Of a stretch of DNA of 64,000 nt, positions 51,564-59,822 are shown piece by piece (position 1 is the first letter of the stretch; each line of letters opens with the position of its first letter). The position numbers were made by a program, and so were the translations under genes. The stretch is from Rhodobacter xanthinilyticus (GTDB lineage Bacteria; Pseudomonadota; Alphaproteobacteria; Rhodobacterales; Rhodobacteraceae), in the NCBI RefSeq assembly GCF_001856665.1, contig NZ_CP017782.1, forward strand, positions 62,001-126,000. Reading direction: 5' to 3'. Below the pieces are notes generated by a model, which worked only from the letters and a program-made list of their open reading frames with translations, made no database searches and was not told the origin of the DNA.

Positions 51564-52907
51564 TCAGTTGATCTTGCGCAAGATGCGGTAGGTGTTGCGC
51601 TCGGAAATCCCGAGCGTCTCGGCCAGTTTCTGGCGGTTGCCGCCAAACCGGTCGAGCAGCAGTTGCAGATAGGCGTCGCGCATTTCCTCAAGCGTGGGCG
51701 GCGCTGCGAAACGCAGCAAGATCCCGTTGCTGCCAGCGGCCTGTACGCCGGTCTGGCCAGCCAGCCCGACATCGGCGGGCAGGATCTCGGCGCGGCCGGC
51801 GGACATGATCAGCCCGCGTTCAATTGCGTTGCGCAATTCGCGAATATTCCCGGGCCAATCGTAGCTTTGCAGCGCGGTGCGGGTTTCGCGCGGCAGAACC
51901 TTGTCGACGCCGCGCTGGAACGAGCGGTTCTCCAGCAGGAACTCGGCCAATGTCGGGATGTCCTGCGCGCGCTCGCGCAGTGCGGGCACCGCCAGGCTGA
52001 GGGCCGAGAGGCGATAGAACAGCTCGGGGCGGAAGCGGCCCTCGCGCGCGGCGCCTTCAAGGTCGGCGGCGGTGGCCGCGATCAGCCGCACGGGGCAGGG
52101 CAGCGACATGACCGAGCCCTGCGGCCGGTAGCAGCCCTGCTCCATCACCCGCAATACCGGGGCTTGCAGGGTCAGCGGCAGCTTTTCGATTTCGTTCAGA
52201 AATACCGTCCCGGCCTCGGCGGCGGCAAAAAGGCCCTCGCGCCGGGGTGTGCCGCTACCCGGCAGGCTGCCGAAGAGATCGGCCGCGCTTAGTTCCGGGT
52301 CGCAGTCGATGGTCACGAAACGCGCGTTGGCGCGCGGGCTTTGCATGTGGATCGCCTCGGCCACGGCGGTCTTTCCGGTGCCCGCCTCGCCACGCAGCAG
52401 CACCGGCGCATCCGAGGCCGCGACCAGGCCGATCATGCGGCGTAACTCAACCATCACGGGGCTGTCGCCGGTTAGGGTCATCTGGTCGGCGCGTTGGGCC
52501 TTGGCCTGCCAGAACGCCAGATCACGCCGCAGCGCAGCTGTCTCGAACACCCGCCCAAGCGCCAGTTCAAGGCTGTCGGGTGAGACCGGCTTGACCATAT
52601 ATTCCACCGCCCCCGCTTTGACCGCGCGCACCGCCTGGTCGATCGAGCCGAAGGCCGTCAGGATCACCACAGGGCAGAACTCGCGCAGCTCCGGCAGGAA
52701 GGTCATGCCGTCGGTATCGGGCAGGCGCATGTCGAGGATCGCCAGCGCCGGGGCGAAATATCCCAGCATCTCCAGCGCTTCGGCTCGGGAGCGCGCGCCG
52801 CGTGCGTCATGTCCCAGTTCGGCCAACTGGTCGCAGAGCAGGCGGTTCAGGGTGCGGTCGTCCTCGACCACAAGGATCGGGCGCGGGGCTACGGGGGGAG
52901 GTGTCAT
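51564..52907 (-). CDS. NtrC-type response regulator lacking the GAFTGA loop
   Basis: A 447-aa protein. The receiver domain (about 10-125) has VVEDDRT, the phospho-acceptor Asp in AILDMRLPDTDG, and LTAFGS and KPVS. The AAA+ domain (about 145-375) has Walker A GEAGTGKTAVAEA, Walker B VFLNEIEKLP and YDWPGNIRELRNAIERG. A Fis-type HTH (NRQKLAETLGISERNTYRIL) ends it. Where sigma-54 activators have GAFTGA there is LPGSGTPRREG, so it probably does not contact sigma-54; Rhodobacter NtrC is a known precedent that works with sigma-70. It overlaps the kinase gene by ATGA. Confidence 0.88.
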   Translation of the reverse strand: MTPPPVAPRPILVVEDDRTLNRLLCDQLAELGHDARGARSRAEALEMLGYFAPALAILDMRLPDTDGMTFLPELREFCPVVILTAFGSIDQAVRAVKAGAVEYMVKPVSPDSLELALGRVFETAALRRDLAFWQAKAQRADQMTLTGDSPVMVELRRMIGLVAASDAPVLLRGEAGTGKTAVAEAIHMQSPRANARFVTIDCDPELSAADLFGSLPGSGTPRREGLFAAAEAGTVFLNEIEKLPLTLQAPVLRVMEQGCYRPQGSVMSLPCPVRLIAATAADLEGAAREGRFRPELFYRLSALSLAVPALRERAQDIPTLAEFLLENRSFQRGVDKVLPRETRTALQSYDWPGNIRELRNAIERGLIMSAGRAEILPADVGLAGQTGVQAAGSNGILLRFAAPPTLEEMRDAYLQLLLDRFGGNRQKLAETLGISERNTYRILRKIN

Positions 52908-54814
52908 GGCGACGTCTCCTGTGAGGTGATGGCATCCGCCTGCAGGGCGTCTGTTTCCGGGGCGTCGGGATCGGGGAAGCTGACGGTAAAGACCGAACCG
53001 CGCCCGAGGCTGCTTTCGACCTCGATCGTGGCGCCGTGGCGTTCGAGGATGCCGCGCACGATCGACAGGCCAAGCCCACGGCCCATGCTCGCATCGGCGC
53101 GGCGCGACCAGAAGGGCATGAAGATCCGCTCCAGATCCGCCGCCGCGATGCCGATGCCCAGATCGGTGACCGACAGGCGCACCTTGCCCGCCTCACGCCA
53201 GCCGCGCAACGTGACGGTGCCGCCCTTGGGCATGGCGTGGAAGGCATTCATGATCAGGTTGGTTAGCAGCATCCGCAGGTCGGCATCGGTGGCGATCAGC
53301 CGCAGGCCGGGTTCCAACTCGGTCACTATCGTGATGCCGCCCTGCTCGGCCTGATAGTTAAGCAGTTGCGAGACGCCCGAGACGACGCGGTCAAGCTCGA
53401 TCAATTGGCGGCCTTCGCCGGGCGGCGCTGAAAGCATCAGCAGGTTGTCGGTGATCTCGATGCATTTGCCGACCTCAGAGCGGATCGTGTCGAAATAGGC
53501 GCGGGCGCGTTCCGGGCGGCCCTGGTCGAATTCGCGCGCCAGCGCCGCAAGGGCGAGTTCAACCGAGGAGAGCGGATTGAAGATCTCATGCGCGACCCCG
53601 GCGGCCAAGAGGCCGATCTCGCTTAGCCGTTCTTCCTGCGAGATGCGGGCCTGCGTGTCGAGATCGCGGATCGCCTCGACGACGCAGGGCGGGCCGTCAC
53701 CCGCCAGTTCGATCCGGGCTGAGCTGACCTCGACCGTGCGCGCGCCCCCGGCGCAGTGATGCCGGTCGCGGAAGGTCACCGCGGGGGCGCCTTTCTCGAT
53801 CAGTTCGACCACCGGGCAGGTCACCAGCGTGTGCGGGCAAGGCGTGTCTCGGCCGTGGCTGGAGGCATAGCAGAAGCTGCCCGCGACGGTTTCCGGGTCA
53901 TGCCCGGTCTGCCGGCAATAGGCGCGATTGGCGCGCAGGATGCGGAAGTCGGGGCCGATCACGCGCACGCCGTCGGGCAGCGCATCGAGCAGCGCCTGCA
54001 ACTCGGCCTCTGAGTGGCGGATCGTGGCCAGCTGGCTTTCAATCTGCGCGGACATGCGGTTGAAGGCCTGCCCGAGACCGGCGATCTCATCTTCGCCCCT
54101 AATATCGAGCTGGGTATCGAGCGACCCTTCGGCCAGCGCGCGATTGGCGGCGGTCAGACGGTCGAGCGGTGCGATCACCATGCGCCGCAGCGCGATCCAC
54201 ATCGCGGCGCTGGCCAGCGTCACGACAGCAAGCCCCAGAACCCCCAGCCAGATCGCGCCGGAAAAAGCCTCGCGGCGGATCGCCCCGGCGCGGTAATCCA
54301 CCACCAGCAGCCCGTTAACGGGATGTTCCGCCGCCTCGCCGTGGCACTGGCGGCACTCGCTGCGGTTCAGCACCGGGTTGATCGAGCGCATGGCGACCTC
54401 GCCGCCGCCTTCGTCAAGGTAACGCGCGCCGGGGGCGCGGCTTTCTAGCGCCTCTTGCAGCGCCGGGCTGTCCAGCATCTGCCCGACGCGCGACGGGTCC
54501 GACGAGAAGCGCACCTCGAAATCGGGATTGACGATCATCACCCGCGCGATGTCGTCCTGCCGACCCAACCCGTCGAGGATCTGCAAAAGCCCTGGGATGT
54601 CGCGCTTGAGCATTGCGTTTTCCAGTGCGCCCTGAAGCAGCTCGTTGATCTGGCCGGCCGCGCGGGCGTGAACCGAGATCATCTGGTTGCGGTAAAGCGT
54701 GCTGAGCACGGCAAGGAATAGCGCCGAGACGACGATCAGCAAGCCACCGAGTGCGAGGATCAGCTTGCGCTGCACCGAGGCGCCCGCCCAATGCCGGAAC
54801 CGGGCCATGATCAT
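52904..54814 (-). CDS. Sensor histidine kinase with periplasmic c-type heme motif
   Basis: A 636-aa kinase starting at 54814 inside the upstream stop (ATGA). Two membrane helices (about 18-38 and 183-205) enclose a periplasmic domain with CRQCH at about residues 154-158 (NRSECRQCHGEAAEHPVNG), a CxxCH heme c attachment site. HAMP, PAS (with a Cys pair in DTPCPHTLVTCPVVELIEKG), HisKA (VAHEIFNPLSSVE, near 408) and HATPase (LIMNAFHAMPKG, LSVTDLGIGI, GRGLGLSIVRGIL) domains follow. A heme c sensor suggests redox or gas sensing in the periplasm. It pairs with the regulator at 51564. Confidence 0.88.
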   Translation of the reverse strand: MIMARFRHWAGASVQRKLILALGGLLIVVSALFLAVLSTLYRNQMISVHARAAGQINELLQGALENAMLKRDIPGLLQILDGLGRQDDIARVMIVNPDFEVRFSSDPSRVGQMLDSPALQEALESRAPGARYLDEGGGEVAMRSINPVLNRSECRQCHGEAAEHPVNGLLVVDYRAGAIRREAFSGAIWLGVLGLAVVTLASAAMWIALRRMVIAPLDRLTAANRALAEGSLDTQLDIRGEDEIAGLGQAFNRMSAQIESQLATIRHSEAELQALLDALPDGVRVIGPDFRILRANRAYCRQTGHDPETVAGSFCYASSHGRDTPCPHTLVTCPVVELIEKGAPAVTFRDRHHCAGGARTVEVSSARIELAGDGPPCVVEAIRDLDTQARISQEERLSEIGLLAAGVAHEIFNPLSSVELALAALAREFDQGRPERARAYFDTIRSEVGKCIEITDNLLMLSAPPGEGRQLIELDRVVSGVSQLLNYQAEQGGITIVTELEPGLRLIATDADLRMLLTNLIMNAFHAMPKGGTVTLRGWREAGKVRLSVTDLGIGIAAADLERIFMPFWSRRADASMGRGLGLSIVRGILERHGATIEVESSLGRGSVFTVSFPDPDAPETDALQADAITSQETSP

Positions 54815-55800
54815 GACAGCACCTGAAACAGCTTGCGGTGATGCCCGGTGCGGCGGCAGACCGGGCAAAGGCCTCCTTCAGCGTTCGCGGGGCGATGCGC
54901 GGCAGGCTCATGCACCGATACCCCGCAGCCGCGGCAGGCATAGGCTTGCAGCGGCACGTCGGGGGGGGCTGGGGCCATCGCGGCTAGTTGCAAGGCATCC
55001 TCGTCGCAGACATCGGCACAAAGCCCGCAGCCGGTGCAGGCCGCAGGCTCGGTCCGGTAGCACGGATTTCCCTCGTCGTCCTTGATACGGATCAGAACGC
55101 CATGGGGGCAAATGCGCAAACATGCCTCGCAGCCCGTGCATCTATTGGCGTCAATGCGAGGAGTGGCGGCGAAAACCTCGCTGTCACGGCAGGGTTCTGC
55201 CTGCAACCGTGCCAGTGCGTCTACCTGAGTCTCGGGAGTGGCAACGCGCTTGAAAATGTTGCGGCGCGCGGGGTTTTCGGGGGCTTCGCGCAGCAGGGTC
55301 GTGATTTCGGCATGGCTGGCGGGCGCCAGTCCAAGCCCCGCCAGCCCGCGGCCCTCGGCCAGCGCCGAGATCTGCGCTGTGCGCGCCGACAGATCATGCC
55401 CCTCGGGCGGCTTGTCAGGACAGGTCGCGCAATCGCCGCTGGCCAGCGCGATACGGTGCACACCCTCTGCCAGAAGCGTGGCAAGATCGTTCAGCGACAG
55501 CGCATGGGCGCAGGGGCGCGATGCATCACCCTGGGGGTGGCGCGGGCAAAGCGCCAATGCCACCCCGCCGCGCCGTGCTGCAACGGCAGAGGAGCCGGGC
55601 AACGAGAGCGCGCTTTCGGGGCAGGCCGCCGCACAGAGCCCGCAGCCCGAGCAGCGTTCCGGCTCGATCTGCAACCCGCCGCGGATCGGTTCAAGCGCAC
55701 CGTGGGGGCAGGCCTCGATACAGGCCGCGCAGGAACTGGCGGACAGACGGGCGGCGGTGCAACTGCCCGCGGCCAGCCGGGGCAGGGCGCTGGTTACCAA
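54811..55800 (-). CDS. Four-cluster [4Fe-4S] ferredoxin-like accessory protein
   Basis: A 329-aa cytoplasmic protein with two separate ferredoxin pairs: CAACIEACPHGAL and CSGCGLCAAACPESAL near the N-terminus (residues 24-70), and CTGCEACLRICPHGVL and CTGCGLCADVCDEDAL near 220-280. A C-terminal rubredoxin-like or zinc module has two CxxC pairs (YACRGCGVSV, GLCPVCRRTGHH). Proteins of this kind accompany molybdoenzyme chaperones and may hand electrons to, or help mature, the enzyme. It overlaps torD-like and kinase genes on both sides. Confidence 0.8.
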   Translation of the reverse strand: MVTSALPRLAAGSCTAARLSASSCAACIEACPHGALEPIRGGLQIEPERCSGCGLCAAACPESALSLPGSSAVAARRGGVALALCPRHPQGDASRPCAHALSLNDLATLLAEGVHRIALASGDCATCPDKPPEGHDLSARTAQISALAEGRGLAGLGLAPASHAEITTLLREAPENPARRNIFKRVATPETQVDALARLQAEPCRDSEVFAATPRIDANRCTGCEACLRICPHGVLIRIKDDEGNPCYRTEPAACTGCGLCADVCDEDALQLAAMAPAPPDVPLQAYACRGCGVSVHEPAAHRPANAEGGLCPVCRRTGHHRKLFQVLS

Positions 55801-56567
55801 CTCTCGGCCGCTCCGGGCACGAAGGGCGCGGCCTCGGCCTCGGGCTGGCTTGAGGCGGGGACCGATTTGCGCGGCTGACGCGCAAGGCCGGTCAGATCCT
55901 CAAGCTCGTCGCGCAGGGCCTCAAGGTAGGCTGCGCAGAGCAGCCCCGCAGCGGCATAGAGCGGCTCGGCCACGCGAAGGGCCATTCTGCGACCGAACTC
56001 GGGCACCCAGGGCAGCAGATGCGCGTCAAGGAAATGCGCCGCATCGGCCATGCTCGCCTCGGTGCCGAGGTTCAGCAGCAGGCCAAGGAATTGCAGCTCA
56101 TGCACGATATGATCGTCGGCGCGCTTGCGCCAGTCAGGGACGGTTACGCCGTAATGCGCATACCAGTCGCGCACCTCGAACATCGGGCCCTGACGCTCCA
56201 GCTTTTCCTCGGTCAGCCAGACCGAGGCGTTGGGCGCCAGCCGGTAGCCATGCGTCAGGAATACATCGGCGTAATCGGCGGCCAAGGCATCCAGCGCGCG
56301 GGCGGGAACCTGCTCGGGCAGGCCCGACAGGGCAACCCGCAGGACCTGGGCGCCTGCGCGACCCTCGGGCGAAGGCAGCAGCGCCTCGAACATATCGGGC
56401 GCCTGAATGGCACGCAGTCCGCACATCAGATCGCTGTCCGCCTCGCGGTCAAAGAGGCGGATCAGCAGGCCAAGCGCCTCGGCGGCGGTATCAAGGGTGC
56501 CCCGTGCCGTATCAGGGGCGGCACGGGGCAGGGGCGGGGAGGGGAGACTGGTTTGAGGTTCACCCAT
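55794..56567 (-). CDS. TorD/DmsD-family molybdoenzyme chaperone
   Basis: A 257-aa, mostly helical protein. The family signature is YADVFLTHGYRLAPNASVWLTE and the later ADDHIVHELQFLGLLLNLG. These chaperones bind the Tat signal of the catalytic subunit and hold it until the Mo cofactor is inserted. It lies between the two Fe-S genes, overlapping both, and should serve the enzyme at 57244. The N-terminal 30 and the Ala/Pro-rich C-terminal 30 residues are extensions. Confidence 0.85.
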   Translation of the reverse strand: MGEPQTSLPSPPLPRAAPDTARGTLDTAAEALGLLIRLFDREADSDLMCGLRAIQAPDMFEALLPSPEGRAGAQVLRVALSGLPEQVPARALDALAADYADVFLTHGYRLAPNASVWLTEEKLERQGPMFEVRDWYAHYGVTVPDWRKRADDHIVHELQFLGLLLNLGTEASMADAAHFLDAHLLPWVPEFGRRMALRVAEPLYAAAGLLCAAYLEALRDELEDLTGLARQPRKSVPASSQPEAEAAPFVPGAAESW

Positions 56568-57228
56568 CGACCCGCCCTTTCGAATGCGGAACGAACACGA
56601 TTGAGGGATTGGTTAGTTCCGGGTCGGCCATGGATTTGACCTGACGCACGACCTCATCGTTCGGCCCGCGCGCTTTCGTCTCGTAGCTGCCATCGCGCAG
56701 CTGGTCGATCGGCCCGATGTCGAGCACCCGCATCATGCAGGCCGAGACGCAATAGGGTTTGCGCCCTGCCTCCAGCTCGTCGATGCACATGTTGCACTTC
56801 TTGACGACGTTCTCTTCGGGGTCGAACTGCGGCGCGCCATAGGGGCACGAGGCCTCGCATTTGCGGCAGCCGATGCACAGCGTGGTGTCGATGTCCACAA
56901 CGCCATTGTCGGGGCGCTTGAAGATCGCGCCGGTCGGGCAGGTCGGGATGCAGGCCGGCTCCGCGCAATGGTTGCACGACATGTTGATCTTGAAGGCGAA
57001 AACCTCGGGGAACGTGCCGCCCTCGATATATTGCACGCGGCGAAAGCGCGGCCCCGCCGAAAGCCCGTTCTTGTCCTTGCAGGCGATCTCGCAGGCACGA
57101 CAGCCGATGCAATCCACGTTGTTGTGGATGAAGCCGAACTGCTGCTCGGGGACTACGGGGGTGTAGCCCTCGCGCTTGCGCTTGGCGGCATTGGCCTTGA
57201 TGGCTTCCTTGTCGATCTTGTTGGCCAT
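56560..57228 (-). CDS. DmsB-like four-cluster [4Fe-4S] subunit
   Basis: A 222-aa protein with four Cys groups in the DmsB/NrfC order: CIGCRACEIACKD, CNHCAEPACIPTCPTGAI, CIGCRKCEASCPYGAP and CNMCIDELEAGRKPYCVSAC. It has no signal of its own, so it should be exported with the Tat-bearing catalytic subunit. It carries electrons between the membrane cytochrome and the Mo site. It lies 15 bp downstream of the catalytic gene. Confidence 0.9.
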   Translation of the reverse strand: MANKIDKEAIKANAAKRKREGYTPVVPEQQFGFIHNNVDCIGCRACEIACKDKNGLSAGPRFRRVQYIEGGTFPEVFAFKINMSCNHCAEPACIPTCPTGAIFKRPDNGVVDIDTTLCIGCRKCEASCPYGAPQFDPEENVVKKCNMCIDELEAGRKPYCVSACMMRVLDIGPIDQLRDGSYETKARGPNDEVVRQVKSMADPELTNPSIVFVPHSKGRVDG

Positions 57229-57243
57229 GATGGTTTGCCCCCT

Positions 57244-59808
57244 TTACTGATCGCGCCGGAAGACATGGGAGCGCGCCGTGGCCAGCTGATCCCATCCGGG
57301 GCGGTGATGCAGGTCGGTCTTGCGGATGTTGCACAGCACCGTGTTGTAGGCGAAGGCCCCGGCGGGCGAGGGATCGTCCTTGGTCAGGAAATCCGGGTTG
57401 CCCGCGCGGTCCACGCCGTCCTTGTCGAGGTCCATCCAGGCGCCCTCATGCAGCACCAGAACGCCGGGCATACAGCGCTCGGTCACATAGACCGGGGTCA
57501 CCACGCGGCCGCGATCGTTCCACAACTCGACGATGTCGCCATGCTTGATGCCCATGCGTTTGGCATCGGCGGCGTTCATCGTCGTTTCCTGACTGAAGGT
57601 CTCGCGCAGCCATGGGATGTTGTTGAAGATCGAATGCGTGCGCCAGCGCGGATGCGGGCTGATCAGGTGGAAGGGGTAGGTCGCGGTCAGCGGATGGTTG
57701 AGGCTTTCCCAGGGCTCGATCCATTTCGGGATCGCGGGGATTTCATAGCCGTATTGCGTGCGGCTCCAGTCGTCGATCTGCGCCAGTTGCGAGGACAGGA
57801 TCTCGATCTTGCCCGAGGGGGTCTGGAACGGCAGGCCCTGCTCGATCTGGGCGCGGAAGGCGACATGCGGCTGCGACAGGATGAACTTGTAGACGCCGCG
57901 CTTCTTGAACTCTTCCCAGCTCCATTCGACATGCTGGTGCTCTTGCACCTTGTGCCACCAGTCGACCAGATAGGCTTCGTCGGTCGCATCGGGATTGTCG
58001 AAATAGTCGCGCGCGGCCTTCGGGTTGTAGGCCGGGCCAAAGCCAAGGCGCCAGGCAAGCTCGGTATAGACCTGGAAGTCGGTCTTGCTCTCGCCCAGAG
58101 GCTCGATGACCTTCGGGCGGTGGATGTAGTAATGCCCCTTGTACCAGGGCAGCGCGACATCGTGGCGCTCGAAATGGGTGGCGATGGGCAGCAGGTAGTC
58201 GGCCCAGATGCCGGTCGGCGTGATCGTGCTGTCCGAGCAAACCAGAAGGCTTTCGCCCTCGCCCTGTTCGTCGAGCTTGCGGATGGCCGCGATCTCTTTG
58301 TTGATGTTCGTCAACTGGTTGAACCAGTCCGAGCCCTGCCAGAAGATGCCGCGGATATTCGGAACCACCCCGTCGAACTGGTCGCTGCGCGGCCACAGAC
58401 CGGCCTCTTGCCGGGTGACATTGGGGTAGTTGAGCACGATATGCGCCCAACGGTCGGACTTGATCGAGGCATACCAGACGTTGGCATATTGGTCATAGGG
58501 ATAGGCCACCGCCTCGGAGTGCCAGGCCTTGCCCACGCCTTCGGCGCAGCCGCCGAGGATGCCGATATTGCCGGTCATCGCCTGAAGCGCCGCCGCCATG
58601 CGGTTATATTGCTCACCATAGGCATTGCGCCCCGGTGCCCAGCTGGCCTTGAGCGCGGCGGGCTTGGTGGTGGCATACATTTCGGCCAGCTTGCGGATGT
58701 CATCGGCCTTCACGCCGCAGATCTCGGCGGCCCATTCGGGCGTCTTCGGCACGCCGTCATTCGTGCCAAGGATGTATTCCTTGAAGCTTTCATGCCCCCG
58801 CTGATAGGCCCAGTTCGGCGTCGTGCCCGGGTCCATGCCCTGCACGAAGCGGTCGATGAAGCCCTGATCGTGCCAGCCATTGTCCCAGATGTGATAGGCC
58901 ATGCCTGCCATCATCGCGGCATCGGTATTGGGACGGATCGGGATCCACCAGGCGTCATAGGCGGCGGCCGAGTCGGTGTACTGCGGGTCGATCAGCACGA
59001 ACTTGCAGCCACGCTGCTTGGCCATGCGCATGTAATAGAACGTGTTGCCGCCATGGAAGGTATAGGCCGGGTTCCAGCCCCACATGATGATCAGCTTGGA
59101 ATGCGCATAGGCGTCATCCTCGTTGCCATCTTCGATCGTGCCGAAGGTCATCCGGCTAGAAAACGTCGTGCCCTGATAAGAGGGCACCGACCAGCTCGAG
59201 GTGCGGCAGCCAAACATACCCAGAAACCGGCCCAACAGCCCCTCGATCTGGTCGGATTTATGCAGAACCCCGTAAGAGGCGCCCGCATAGGATTGGTCAA
59301 GCAGGGCCTGCGGCCCGTATTTGTCGCGCAGATAGACCATACGCTCGGCGATCTCGGTCAGCGCCTGATCCCAGCTCACGCGCTTGAACTTGCCCTCGCC
59401 GCGCTTGCCCACGCGCTTCATCGGATACAGCAGCCGCTCGGGCGAATAGAGCCGCGAGCGGTAGCTGCGCCCGCGCAGACAGGCCCGCAACTGCGGCTTT
59501 TCCTCGGTGTCGGTGCCATAGGCATCGCCCTGATAGGTGCCGTTATCGGTGGACAGACGCACGATCACGTCGCCCTTCTTATGCGCCACCAGCATGTGCC
59601 GCGAGCCGCAGTTATGCGCGCAGGAGGTCACGACGGTTTCAAGATCGTCGTCGCGCGGATAGGGCTCGTAGGCGAAGGCATTGGCCTTGCGCGCGCCCGC
59701 TGGCATCACCAGTGCCGTTGCGGCTGCGGCGCTGGCGGTTTGCAGGAACTGGCGCCGGGTGGGGGTGAACAGCCGTGCCCAGGCTGCGGGGTTGAACCGG
59801 GTGGTCAT
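57244..59808 (-). CDS. DmsA-like periplasmic molybdopterin oxidoreductase
   Basis: An 854-aa protein. The ATG at 59808 follows AAGGAGAG by about nine bases; an in-frame ATG at 59826 overlaps the cytochrome stop and is less likely. The Tat motif is TRRQFLQT (17-24). The N-terminal Fe-S motif is C63-x3-C67-x3-H71 with C110 in RACLRG, so the third Cys of DmsA-type enzymes is replaced by His. YPMKRVGKRGEGKF is strongly DmsA-like, and S210 in VPSYQG lines up with the Mo-ligand Ser of DMSO reductases. LPIATHFERHDVALPW and PRWRTHSIFNN are further cofactor regions. Substrate unknown: sulfoxides or N-oxides are likely by family, but this is inference. Confidence 0.87.
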   Translation of the reverse strand: MTTRFNPAAWARLFTPTRRQFLQTASAAAATALVMPAGARKANAFAYEPYPRDDDLETVVTSCAHNCGSRHMLVAHKKGDVIVRLSTDNGTYQGDAYGTDTEEKPQLRACLRGRSYRSRLYSPERLLYPMKRVGKRGEGKFKRVSWDQALTEIAERMVYLRDKYGPQALLDQSYAGASYGVLHKSDQIEGLLGRFLGMFGCRTSSWSVPSYQGTTFSSRMTFGTIEDGNEDDAYAHSKLIIMWGWNPAYTFHGGNTFYYMRMAKQRGCKFVLIDPQYTDSAAAYDAWWIPIRPNTDAAMMAGMAYHIWDNGWHDQGFIDRFVQGMDPGTTPNWAYQRGHESFKEYILGTNDGVPKTPEWAAEICGVKADDIRKLAEMYATTKPAALKASWAPGRNAYGEQYNRMAAALQAMTGNIGILGGCAEGVGKAWHSEAVAYPYDQYANVWYASIKSDRWAHIVLNYPNVTRQEAGLWPRSDQFDGVVPNIRGIFWQGSDWFNQLTNINKEIAAIRKLDEQGEGESLLVCSDSTITPTGIWADYLLPIATHFERHDVALPWYKGHYYIHRPKVIEPLGESKTDFQVYTELAWRLGFGPAYNPKAARDYFDNPDATDEAYLVDWWHKVQEHQHVEWSWEEFKKRGVYKFILSQPHVAFRAQIEQGLPFQTPSGKIEILSSQLAQIDDWSRTQYGYEIPAIPKWIEPWESLNHPLTATYPFHLISPHPRWRTHSIFNNIPWLRETFSQETTMNAADAKRMGIKHGDIVELWNDRGRVVTPVYVTERCMPGVLVLHEGAWMDLDKDGVDRAGNPDFLTKDDPSPAGAFAYNTVLCNIRKTDLHHRPGWDQLATARSHVFRRDQ

Positions 59809-59822
59809 GGTTCTGCTCTCCT

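Noticed and set aside
52904-54814. CRQCH in the kinase as a chance zinc or cysteine pair
   Set aside because: It lies in the predicted periplasmic loop beside a multiheme cytochrome gene, so heme c is the better reading; still unproven.
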